Positions 1-7,960 of a stretch of DNA of 18,273 nucleotides are shown piece by piece (position 1 is the first letter of the stretch; each line of letters starts with the position of its first letter). Origin of the DNA: Physocladia obscura (taxonomy: Eukaryota > Chytridiomycota > Chytridiomycetes > Chytridiales > Chytriomycetaceae); contig JADGJH010000463.1 of the NCBI GenBank assembly GCA_027596945.1, positions 1 to 18,273 on the forward strand. Reading direction: 5' to 3'. The notes under the pieces were generated by a model, which was given only the letters and a program-made list of their open reading frames with translations, was not told the DNA's origin and did not search any database. The position numbers were made by a program, and so were the translations under genes.

Positions 1-24
1 TATATATATATATTTTTTTTTTTT
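1..24. repeat. TA-dinucleotide / poly-T low-complexity tract
   Basis: The window opens with a run of TA dinucleotides followed by a T homopolymer. It is simple sequence only and has no coding value. The run may continue beyond the left edge. Confidence 0.9.
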
Positions 25-143
25 GATGCTTTACTCTTGTTTTGTCAATTACAAGTAAAATGCTCGATAGTATTTTAAATCGAGTTTTATTGTTATTTGA
101 ATTTAAACTATTTATTTGATTAATATGATTATGATCAGTGACT

Positions 144-1385
144 TTATATAAAATGTCCCTGAAGGAGAATTTTGAAAAAATTTTGCTGAATAAACTTGTC
201 AAATGTAAGTATAATGAAGGTGTTGATTGTTCGATTAAATTGGCTGAAAAAGATACGTATTAAGTCAAATAGTGGTGATGCAGGGTTTCCTCCAATCAAT
301 TCATACAGAAAAACTGTAAAAAAAAATTAAATTTAACTATGTAAATATAATATAACAAATCAGCTCACGAAAAAAATAAGGTAGCCATTCTACAACAAAA
401 GATTCAACGATTAGTATACTCTGCTTCAATAGTCGTATTTGTTTATCGTCCAGTTCATCTTGTGCTGCACCAATTGTCACTGAGACATGCGTTCTTGCAC
501 TTTCAACATTATGCTTTTCTAACTTTTTCGACACAAGTAGTCCAGATGCATCAATTCGACTCAACCGTAAACTCTTTAAGTTAAGAGCAGAAGCTTTCTG
601 AGAAAGACCTTGCACCGGTGATAGCGACGATTGCAGCGGCCGTGGAGGTGGGGGTAGTAATTCCACCAGTGGGGACGACGATGGCAATATACCTCCCGAA
701 AACGAATCCAAATCCTCCTTCAACGCCAGTTTCACATCATCATTACTTTTTCTAACCCTCAAATAAATCATTCCATACGCGTATCCAATAAAACTAATCG
801 GCGCCACCAAGACCACCAAACACACTGCCGAAAACGCTATTGCCTAATACCATGCAGTTGTCGCGTACACGTCGCTCGGCCTCAGTACATATATAGTTCC
901 CGCGGCTGTAGTGCTGCCGCCAAAAGCAAACGGTGCAATGACAACAGTTGCTGCAAATACGGCACACGATGACACGTATATGGTTGCGAAATTCTGAATT
1001 AGCTTGTTTTTCTGTATGATGACGGAATATCGAAGGAGCGTTATTCCGAACCATAACAAGACGGACATTATGCTACCAAATAGAACAAATCCGCTATGGA
1101 TTTGAATAGATAATGAGCTGCTTGTATTATTGCTGCTTGTGTTGTAGTTTGAATTTTTTGTGTCATCTAACATGTAAAGCTCGTTATGAGTAAATCAAGT
1201 GCGCTGATAGCTACGATCAAATCTGCAGTGCAAAGCCAAAACGCGAGAAATGATGCTGATGGAAGACCTCGCAGCTGAGAAATGTTTGTGACAAAAAGTA
1301 ACAGATTTATAACAACGGATATGGACGTGTTTGCTGTTTGGATCAGCAAATATACCCTGTCATTCGAATTTATGGATGACTTCAA
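144..1385 (-). pseudogene. Rhodopsin-like seven-transmembrane receptor (GPCR), disrupted
   Basis: Seven hydrophobic helices can be followed on the minus strand. TM1 and TM2 (about 1385-1175) include LCTADLIVAI, the family's TM2 pattern. TM3 (about 1105-1020) ends in LRYSVI, in the place of the E/DRY motif. TM4 is near 985-905. TM5 spans about 860-770. A long intracellular loop with a proline-rich stretch follows. TM6 carries VEWLPY, the CWxP-type motif. TM7 lies in a separate exon at 144-313. A 55-nt intron (314-368, GTGAGC...TTACAG) joins TM6 to TM7 in perfect phase, which supports the model. Two faults are seen: an in-frame TAG at 844-846 inside TM5 (AWY-stop-AIAF), and a frame change near 1170 between TM2 and TM3 that no local GT-AG intron corrects. 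No in-frame ATG precedes TM1, so the 5' end is unresolved. The family role is plasma-membrane ligand sensing through G proteins; the ligand cannot be told. It could be a recent pseudogene or carry assembly errors. Confidence 0.62.
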
Positions 1386-1642
1386 AACAAAGAAGTGAAA
1401 TTTTTTTATTTTATGATTTGCACATCTCCTGAACGTGACTAATCGAATTAATTCAATTTGATCGATCGGAAAGTAGATCTACACTATATTTGTAAATCAA
1501 AATGCAATGTTTTTACAGGATGAACAAGTGTATCCTCAAAACAAAATTCTGGATGCTTTATAAAATCAAGATACAGTTCTCGTGAATTATTGTGATGATA
1601 TTAATATGAGTGCCGATCTCCTGCGTATTTAGTTTCATTTGT

Positions 1643-2889
1643 TCAGATATATTGAGGAACAACGTGTGAAACTACAGATAAATACCGCGATTTGTGCACG
1701 ACAGTCGGGACGAATAGCTCGTAGTAGCAATTTTCGCCTTGGTTTAGCAGTCTTGTCATTTCTTGAACAGTTTTCGTGCTCCATCCCCTGAGATTTTTTT
1801 CAGGGTTCATTTTACTGAAAAATAAAAACAAACCAAACAACACCAAGAGAGCTACGCAAGTCTGTGGAATTGTTCCATATATGTTCGCAATTATTTCGCC
1901 AGAACCATTCATCATGAGGAGGGTTGAATTCATCGAAAGTCACAAAATCGGGCAGACTTCCTAGTTTAAAGACGGATACTCGATTCGTGTCTGTTCTTCA
2001 ACGTGTTCGAAAAGATCCTTCCAGCTATAAAAAAATTTTTATATTGGCATTTAATTAAAATTAAATTGTTTGATTCAATGATAAAATGTGACAACGAAGA
2101 GAAATTAATTTTTAAATTTTGGCAGACCTTCCAATGATTCGCACATCATCTTCATCCATAAGAACTCATACTGAGAAAATCTGTTCATAAACCAGATAAA
2201 AACGAGGTGACCGAAGTGGTTCCAGTTCTGATAAAGTTTTCCAAATTGGCTTGTAAGATCAAAATCAATATAAAGCACACATAGCCGCTAGTAAGTTCGA
2301 GGAATCGAAGAATGCTTGATAATCTGAGCCCGTTCCTTATTTGAAAGGATTTTCAACAAATATTTGTCTATCGAGCAATTTCACAGAGGATTGTAATAGA
2401 CAAGCAATTTGACATGGTTTTGAGCTGCGTCGCCGGCGTCAACAATGAGAAAGTTAACTGAGGTGATAAGGTCCATTGTGAATAGAGTTAAGGCAGTGAT
2501 GAGCACGATAACTGCGCGACGCTGATTGCTATTTGAGTTTGCGCGCGCAAGGATCGGCGCAAAGTCTTTGGCTGAAACCCGGTGAAACTGGTGCTTGACG
2601 TTGCGTGTGGAGCAGCTTATCGTTGTTGTTGGTGTTGTTTTTGTGTTAATTTTCCGATTTGATTTGTTGGTATCTTTGATGATGATTGACCATTGCGAGT
2701 GTAGATTTGGCAGTGGCACAAAGGAAACAGCGGGAGTGTAGGATTCGTATTGGAAATGGGAATCTCAGAACCAGAATGCCGCGTTTTGATTTGTTGCGGC
2801 CGCCACAGAAACAACATTGCTGCAACCAGCCCGACCAGTGCCAGAGTCGCTACCATTCTCCGCAGTCGATGCAAATGCACTATTATCAT
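1643..2889 (-). pseudogene. Type II membrane glycosyltransferase-like gene, copy A (broken)
   Basis: On the minus strand an ATG at 2889 begins a short cytosolic head and a membrane anchor (RMVATLALVGLVAAMLFLW). After a polar stem comes a beta-strand-like RRAVIVLITA (about 2510). Next is a block at about 2285-2128 with GHLVFIWFM and YEFLWMK. A 103-nt intron (2025-2127) leads to an exon starting WKDLFEHV, followed by a DFVTFDEF / DEWFW / CEHIW block. A 46-nt intron (1788-1833) leads to the last exon (GWS, NCYYELFVPTVVH). The same blocks and intron sites recur at 9872-10999, so these reading frames are conserved and not chance. Breaks seen are an in-frame TAG at 2288-2290, a 1-nt frame slip before the 2127 donor, and another slip near 1975-1990. 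The anchor-stem-catalytic layout and the FLWxM and ELFVPT blocks resemble fungal Golgi glycosyltransferase-like proteins (DUF3405-type). That assignment is tentative; a broken copy of an unnamed family is firmer. Confidence 0.5.
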
Positions 2890-3426
2890 CGTATTCCGAA
2901 AATTCAGTGGTTTTTTCTCAGCGCTAGAAAATTGTTGCTTGTTTGTGTGAGTTTGTTTAAAATAATTTGGACATAGAAACGGCTACATAAATGCCGACAC
3001 CCTCTTTATCTCAACCTGTTACGTTGATTTTATTTTTTTTCTCAGGAAATTAAACGAGTCTTTCAAACAAATATTTGCTAATAAAGTTTATTTTAATTCT
3101 TGTTCATCTGAGAATTTTTTCCATCAATTAAAAGCAGTCTTTGCCTCTTTTTTTATTATCTTATATATGTCTTCAACTCAACAGATAATTGCAAAACATA
3201 GGTAGGTCATGCAAATGGTAAAAAATTAATTTGTGAAATCATTTCGTGGGTTTTGCCACCGCAACCCTTATTTTTTTTTCTCGTAGCTAGCCCGTCTTGG
3301 AGATTTCATAAGTGTGCCATCGGTTGTCACAAAGAGAATAGGAATTCAGTCAGTGCTAAATATTATTGATTCGAGAAACAAATCTAGTAAAGCAAGAAAT
3401 CCGGTGCCACCATAAGCGAAATTTTT
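2890..3426. other. Intergenic, AT-rich; upstream region of the TIR gene
   Basis: No convincing coding frame is seen on either strand. The stretch contains T- and A-rich runs. It must hold the promoter of the plus-strand TIR gene that starts at 3427, but no clear TATA box or factor site can be named. Confidence 0.6.
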
Positions 3427-4704
3427 GTGAATGAACACAAAAAAATGTCTGGAGTAGAAGAGAGGCTGCAGCGGCTGAATGCTGAACTTCAAACGGCACG
3501 AGATAAGATCGCAAAGTATGAATTACAGGCGGTTAACGCGCAGACAGATTTCCAGCAAAAAAACTCTATTCGTCTGTTGCAAGTTGCCAGAGAGGATATC
3601 CGAAGGATTGAAGCACAGATTATCGATCACAAAGTACAGCAAGGAATAAGGTCAGCAGATGCGAGGGAGCAACAGTTGCAGTCCGAATTTCAAGTAGAAC
3701 GTGAAAAGTGCGACCGGTACGAACAGAAGGCTTTGGAAGCCGAAACTGAACCCCATGAAAAGAACGCATTACGTTTGTTGGATAACGCTAGAGAAGAGAT
3801 TCGCGACATCGAAGCCCGCTTTGCTGATCTGCAACTGCAGCAGGGATTATCGCACGTAGAAGTGAAGCAATATCAGCTACTGCAGCTAGAAAATGATCGT
3901 CAAGCAGCAACAAAAAAGTTTGACCTGTACATAGAAATGACTGAGAATTCCGAGACAGAACATGCTGCAGACAAAGCTCATCGCCTCAAAGAGAATGCTA
4001 GCCATCACATTCGTAGCATTGATGCCCGCATTATTGATCTAAAAGCACAGTTGGAAATATCTTCTCATTTACCACTAAACTCACGATCGAGCAACATACC
4101 GCCAATCGCTATTACAATTGGCGCTTCCAACTCGTCCGCCGCATCGGCATCAGAAGATCTGCCGATCACAAACTCCAATCTAACAACTGACACAAATGCA
4201 AATTCCACCAATCGCTCTGTCAAATTGATGATCTCATACTGCTGGAGTGATAAGGTTATCGTCCATGCCGTTGCACAGTTCCTCAGAGACAACAATTTCA
4301 ACGTATGGCTTGATAATACGAATATGACGGTTGAAATTAACGAAGCAATCCCTGCTGCTATTGACGAGGCAGATGCTGTAATAGCTTTTATTTCTAAGGA
4401 TTCTGTCCTGTCACGCTATTGCAAACGGGAGCTCGACTATGCAAATGACAAACATAAACAGATTATCCCTGTTCGCTTGACAGACTTGCCAACTCCTGGA
4501 GCTACGGACTTTCTCACTGCAGGAAAATTATGTGAACTCCTGTCTTTTTTAATTTACATATTTTGTTCTCATTTTTTTCTTTTTTTTTTCCATTCATTCA
4601 CAGATGTTCCTTTATATCCATCAATTTGGGATAATGATACCCTACGAAAAGAGCATCTTGGTTATTTGCTAAAAAATATTGCATCTGAAACGGTGAAACG
4701 TTGA
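3427..4704 (+). CDS. Coiled-coil triple-repeat / TIR-domain protein
   Basis: Two exons, 3427-4531 and 4604-4704, are separated by a 72-nt intron (GTGAAC...CACAG after a long pyrimidine tract), giving 401 residues. Residues about 10-210 are charged, helical, and form three tandem repeats of about 65 residues. Each ends in a pattern like ARE(D/E)IRxIEARxxDLxxQ. A Ser/Thr/Asn-rich linker (about 211-262) follows. Residues 265 to the end are a TIR domain: MISYCWSDK (strand A), NVWLDN, AVIAFISKDS, and SRYCKREL. E335 in that last motif sits where NAD-cleaving TIR domains have their catalytic glutamate. Known TIR roles are NAD hydrolysis or cyclisation and signalling scaffolds in innate immunity; either is inference here. 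The repeats probably drive oligomerisation. No signal peptide or membrane segment is present in the spliced form, so it is likely cytosolic. M7 (3445) is an alternative start. The stop is TGA and the gene appears intact. Confidence 0.9.
   Translation: MNEHKKMSGVEERLQRLNAELQTARDKIAKYELQAVNAQTDFQQKNSIRLLQVAREDIRRIEAQIIDHKVQQGIRSADAREQQLQSEFQVEREKCDRYEQKALEAETEPHEKNALRLLDNAREEIRDIEARFADLQLQQGLSHVEVKQYQLLQLENDRQAATKKFDLYIEMTENSETEHAADKAHRLKENASHHIRSIDARIIDLKAQLEISSHLPLNSRSSNIPPIAITIGASNSSAASASEDLPITNSNLTTDTNANSTNRSVKLMISYCWSDKVIVHAVAQFLRDNNFNVWLDNTNMTVEINEAIPAAIDEADAVIAFISKDSVLSRYCKRELDYANDKHKQIIPVRLTDLPTPGATDFLTAGKLCELLSFLIYIFCSHFFLFFFHSFTDVPLYPSIWDNDTLRKEHLGYLLKNIASETVKR
4532..4603 (+). other. 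Intron of the TIR gene, length a multiple of three and stop-free
   Basis: The donor GTGAAC and the pyrimidine-rich acceptor CACAG are seen. Removing the intron restores a TIR C-terminus (KLYVPLYPSIW). The 72 nt contain no in-frame stop. Retention would therefore insert 24 mostly hydrophobic residues into the TIR domain without a frameshift. Confidence 0.85.
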
Positions 4705-4805
4705 AGAGCAAGGAAAGAACTTTAGGTCAAACGTTTTGATTAATGAGCAATGCCATTGAATACTTACTCATCGTTGAAACGAGTACTTTCTCTCTTCTTA
4801 TGCGA

Positions 4806-4811
4806 AATAAA
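4806..4811 (+). promoter_or_regulatory. Candidate polyadenylation signal AATAAA of the TIR gene
   Basis: AATAAA lies about 100 nt after the TGA stop of the TIR gene, a plausible distance for 3'-end formation. The site is seen; its use is inferred. Confidence 0.45.
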
Positions 4812-4943
4812 AATTATTGAAAAAACAGAGCTTGAAAGAGTTGAAAGAAACTTTTGCTAGATACTGTCAACATGCAACCTTCGCTGAGTCTTATCAAATG
4901 CTCTTTATTCAATCTCCATTGTTTCAACCGTATTATTGAACCC

Positions 4944-4951
4944 CATAGAAT
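4944..4951. repeat. Left target-site duplication (CATAGAAT)
   Basis: This octamer lies immediately left of the MITE and is repeated exactly at 5565-5572, immediately right of it. An 8-bp duplication is typical of hAT-superfamily insertion. Confidence 0.85.
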
Positions 4952-5564
4952 TAGGGGGTCCCCGGCTCGGCTCCGAGTTGATTGCCAAAAATTGAGCCGG
5001 CTTGCTGATCGGCTCCTAGCCGAGCCAAGTCGTCAAAAAGTCGGCTAGGCTTCGGCTCAAGCCGGCTTGAGCCGTCGACGCAGAATTTTTCACAATATAG
5101 AAAAAAAAAAGGAAAATCTAAAAAAACTTTTCTTTATGTCAGGCAACGCTCTCTGCTCTTAAGTGTGAAAAACAAGTGTGAGTTAAAAAACATAGAAACA
5201 GAAAAAAAGAAAAAAAGCGATTTGTAGAGAGTGAGATCAGGTGTTCCGATTTACAGACAGCCAAATTGGTGACAAATGGCAAGAGCAGAGATCCAGTTGA
5301 ATACTCAGGCAGCAAGATGGTCACAGACAGAGTGCACAAAAGAGAATGTTTAGGGATTATGTTAGCGGCTTGCAAACTGATTGATAGCTCTTACCAACAC
5401 AGTATTTTTTTTTGTTTTTTCTTTAAATTTTGAAAAAAGAAAAAAAGTTTCAACCTGTAATACTTCGGCTCGGCTCGAGCCGAGCCGATTGGACAAAATT
5501 CGAGCCGGCTTGACCATTGACTCGGCTCGGCTCGTCGGCTTGAACCGAGCCGGGGAACCCTCTA
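4952..5564. mobile_element. hAT-like non-autonomous element (MITE), complete, 613 bp
   Basis: The left end reads TAGGGGGTCCCCGGCTCGG and the right end, reverse-complemented, reads TAGAGGGTTCCCCGGCTCGG. The inverted repeats are about 20-25 bp with one substitution and a one-base gap. Both ends are flanked by the same octamer CATAGAAT. Both arms (4952-5095 and 5463-5564) are GC-rich and packed with direct and inverted GGCTCGG / GAGCCG units, including CGGCTCGAGCCG-type palindromes. This is subterminal repeat structure as known for hAT transposase binding. The centre (about 5096-5460) is AT-rich and has no transposase. The 8-bp duplication plus TAGR-type ends point to hAT, with mobilisation in trans. 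The near-intact ends and perfect duplication suggest a fairly recent insertion. It lies downstream of the TIR gene and disrupts no visible coding frame. Confidence 0.85.
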
Positions 5565-5572
5565 CATAGAAT
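5565..5572. repeat. Right target-site duplication (CATAGAAT)
   Basis: Exact direct repeat of 4944-4951, directly abutting the right inverted repeat of the MITE. Confidence 0.85.
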
Positions 5573-6188
5573 GACTCCCAATAAACGATTGGTTACGTTG
5601 TTATGTCTTTGTTAGCCTTAAAAAGGGATAGAAATCCTTGTATTGGCATAAATTGATATTACTGGCTTTGTGCTGCTGTTGAATTGAAGGCACTGACAAA
5701 TTAATTGTTTTTGAAAAGTTGCAGCTATTTATTTTTGATTTTTGACTTTGACAAATACTGGATAAAAATACTGGAGGAGATAATGGTGGAGATACTGGTG
5801 GAGACACAATCTCGTACGTCACTTATCATAATATCTAGATACTATTCTTTAATGTATTGTTTAAGCCTGCATGAAGGGACAATGCCCATGAACAATGGTA
5901 AAGTGTTTGTCGATGATTCTTTGGTCACTTGAACATATAGTTCAACACTTGGGCTGCTCAAATATTCATTCATTCATTGTGGTTCTATAAGGATTAAAAT
6001 GCCGTCATATTATATGCCTTTCAAATTGTGAACTCATTAGCAATTAACCAGTATCCACCAGTATACACCAGTTTTTGAAAATAGCTATAAATGCATTTAT
6101 TGGACATTTGGATTTTTAAATCAAGATCTAGTTGTTGATCATTTGTTTGACACAACCTTTTGGAAGATATTTTTTTTGCAATAACTAC
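5573..6188. other. Non-coding stretch with CCAGTAT-type short repeats
   Basis: No convincing gene is seen. A cluster of TACTGG(T/A)GGAGA-like units lies at about 5756-5806. Near-complementary CCAGTATCCACCAGTATACA units lie at about 6049-6072. Together they form an imperfect inverted repeat about 300 bp apart. The short open frames here are low-complexity and show no family motif. Confidence 0.5.
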
Positions 6189-6399
6189 TTCCGAATTTGA
6201 TTAATGGCTATGATGTGGACGCGGTTTGGGATTCCAATACTGCTTTCACGCCTTTGAAACTTATTTCTAGTGCATTTCCTCCTGCTATCACTGTTCATGG
6301 GGACCAAAATAGTACAGTTCCGATTGATGATGCCTACGCTTTGGCAAAAGCGTATAAGCAAGCTGGAATCTTTCATCAGTTAGAGGTTGTGGAAGGTGC
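6189..6399 (+). pseudogene. Inverted partial duplicate of the neighbouring alpha/beta-hydrolase
   Basis: This 211-bp stretch is nearly identical (about seven substitutions counted by eye) to the reverse complement of 6691-6901, the 3' part of the hydrolase gene. It encodes the equivalent of residues about 219-287, including HGDQNSTVP. That is HGDQDSTVP in the parent, so the position of the catalytic acid is Asn here. The copy lacks the HGGG and GASAG motifs and ends just before the catalytic histidine. There it runs into unrelated sequence (NCNVKLW). It cannot make an active enzyme. The substitutions I counted are all transitions. It forms an inverted repeat with the parent, with a 291-bp spacer. 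Confidence 0.9.
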
Positions 6400-6614
6400 A
6401 AATTGTAACGTGAAACTATGGACTAACTTTAGTTCCAGTTTAATAACCCTTCATATATTGAATCTGCTAGGAGTATTTTATCTGTCAGTTCAACGACTGG
6501 TTTCACTTTTGAACTGAACTGAAACTAATGTTGAGAAAATTTTTTATTTGTTAAATATATTTTTCAAATTTCGGCTCAATCTGAAAATAGCAAATTCAGG
6601 ATTCGCAACATCTC

Positions 6615-7550
6615 TCAATGCTCCTCCAAAAAAGAGACAACTTTCTCCCAATACTCGGAACGATCTACAGGTGGCATCAACCCATGCTCGGCACCTTCCA
6701 CAACCTCCAACTGATGAAAGATTCCAGCTCGCTCATACGCTTTTGCCAAAGCGTAAGCATCATCAATCGGAACTGTACTATCTTGGTCCCCATGAACAGT
6801 GATAGCAGGAGGAAATGCACTAGAAATAAGTTTCAAAGGCGTGAAAGCGGTATTGGAATCCCAAACCGCATCCACATCATAGCCATTAATCAAATTCGGA
6901 ACCTTTCCTTCCAAAAACAGCCACCCCATCAATCCACTGCGGTTATTTAAATTATCTAGAGGAGAATGGTCATCCCAAACACGCGGGCCGAACGGCGGCG
7001 TCAAGTATTTTTTATAAGTCGCAACATTGGCTCGAAATTCAGACGTTGGAGTATTCCATCCAACTGTTTTAGCTGTGGTTCGCGGTTCCGTATATTGTTT
7101 TCCGGCAGTGTCAACCATTCCAAACATGTTCACAAAAGAACGCGGTTTGATGGTTTTCCATTGATCGAGAAGCAGCAATGCCACGAAAGACCCAGCGCTG
7201 GCACCCGCAACGCTGACTCTTTCAGTATCAATTCTAAGCCCGTTACTGTTCTTGAGAATCCATTCTTGGAGTGCGGCAACGTCTTGGCGAATATGGTCGA
7301 GTGAGGATTCTGGGAGGAGATGGTAATCTGCAGAGATGAATATCCATCCTTTCGAAGCAATGCGACTCATGACGCCATCAGGTGGATAAGTTTTACGATT
7401 TCCAAAGACAAGTCCGCCACCGTGAAAGAAAATAAGTGTCTTGTATTTCTCAGTTTCAGGTTTGTATTCAGTTGGTGGATAGAAATCGAGTTGAACTGGA
7501 CGGGAGTCGTCAGTGTGATAAGTGTGAAGTGTCGGAATTGCAACTGCCAT
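6615..7550 (-). CDS. Alpha/beta-hydrolase, hormone-sensitive-lipase-type esterase
   Basis: One exon of 311 residues with a TGA stop; the ATG at 7550 follows an A/T-rich leader. The fold's catalytic elements are all visible. HGGG at residues 43-46 is the oxyanion hole of the HSL family. GASAG at 116-120 is the nucleophile elbow with Ser118. HGDQDSTVP gives the acid Asp257, and AEHG gives His289. The 311-residue length is normal for microbial HSL-type carboxylesterases. There is no signal peptide, so it is likely cytosolic. The reaction is hydrolysis of short- or medium-chain esters, or deacetylation of small molecules; the substrate cannot be read from sequence. Its last third is duplicated in inverted orientation at 6189-6399. 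The gene itself shows no break. Confidence 0.92.
   Translation of the reverse strand: MAVAIPTLHTYHTDDSRPVQLDFYPPTEYKPETEKYKTLIFFHGGGLVFGNRKTYPPDGVMSRIASKGWIFISADYHLLPESSLDHIRQDVAALQEWILKNSNGLRIDTERVSVAGASAGSFVALLLLDQWKTIKPRSFVNMFGMVDTAGKQYTEPRTTAKTVGWNTPTSEFRANVATYKKYLTPPFGPRVWDDHSPLDNLNNRSGLMGWLFLEGKVPNLINGYDVDAVWDSNTAFTPLKLISSAFPPAITVHGDQDSTVPIDDAYALAKAYERAGIFHQLEVVEGAEHGLMPPVDRSEYWEKVVSFLEEH
6691..6901 (-). repeat. Right arm of a 211-bp inverted repeat (within the hydrolase gene)
   Basis: This segment pairs with 6189-6399 as a near-perfect inverted repeat of equal length. A transcript covering both arms could fold into a long hairpin with a loop of about 290 nt. The repeat structure is seen; the transcript is not. 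Confidence 0.9.
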
Positions 7551-7805
7551 TTTTTTAAAGATGATTTTTCGTCAAAACCTTTTCTCCATTTATATATATT
7601 TCAAACGATTCGAAATAAATTTTTCAAACGAATTCGAAATATATTTGAAAACCCTGATTCGAAATCGTTACCAAAATTTTATGATTTATAATTTAACTCC
7701 ATTCAAATTAATTCAAATTAATTTATTTCTCCTTAAATTTCTCTTTCCACAATATAAATTCACGAAGCTACAAACATTCTATTTGCGTAATATAAATTCA
7801 CTAAG
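7551..7805. repeat. AT-rich spacer with short repeats
   Basis: ATTCGAAAT occurs three times between 7608 and 7668. A 21-bp direct repeat with one mismatch (AATATAAATTCAC...AAGCTAC) lies at 7751-7771 and 7789-7809. No convincing gene is present. The region includes the upstream sequence of the minus-strand hydrolase. Confidence 0.6.
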
Positions 7806-7956
7806 CTACTCATAGTCATACTGCGCGAAGTACGAGTTACCCTCTAGCTTGGCCTGCTCGGTGAGCGAAAACGATCCGCCGGTAGCGTTAGCCGCCGCAA
7901 ACTATTGCTCGTGCGCGGTATCGATGGTTGTTGGCGAGTGCGTGGCTGTTGATTAT
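7806..7956 (-). pseudogene. GC-rich remnant of a coding 3' end, unidentified
   Basis: A roughly 150-bp GC-rich island in AT-rich surroundings reads on the minus strand as a plausible protein tail (FSLTEQAKLEGNSYFAQYDY) ending in TAG at 7806-7808. About 33 codons upstream of that stop the same frame contains another TAG (HEQ-stop-FAAANATGG). That TAG is also a possible intron acceptor (CAATAG). No upstream exon was found. The family is not recognised. It may be a last exon cut off from its gene or a relic. Confidence 0.35.
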
Positions 7957-7960
7957 TTTT

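Noticed and set aside
844..1385. An intron joining TM2 to TM3 of the receptor
   Set aside because: The frame change needs an intron of length 2 mod 3. Nearby GT and AG pairs give other remainders, or a 5-nt interval, so a lesion or sequence error is more likely.
1643..1933. Minus-strand 96-residue frame beginning MNSTLLMMNGSGE read as a membrane protein or as the receptor's first exon
   Set aside because: Comparison with copy B shows that only the part after 1787 (GWS onward) is the conserved frame. The part before is read in another frame (DFVTFDEF...) and interrupted by an intron. The hydrophobic run is a shadow.
1776..1964. Plus-strand open frame of 62 residues
   Set aside because: It lies opposite the conserved last exons of copy A and has no motif of its own.
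5139..5375. 78-residue minus-strand frame inside the MITE
   Set aside because: Low-complexity Phe/Leu/Ser composition from A-rich DNA and no transposase motif. The element is non-autonomous.
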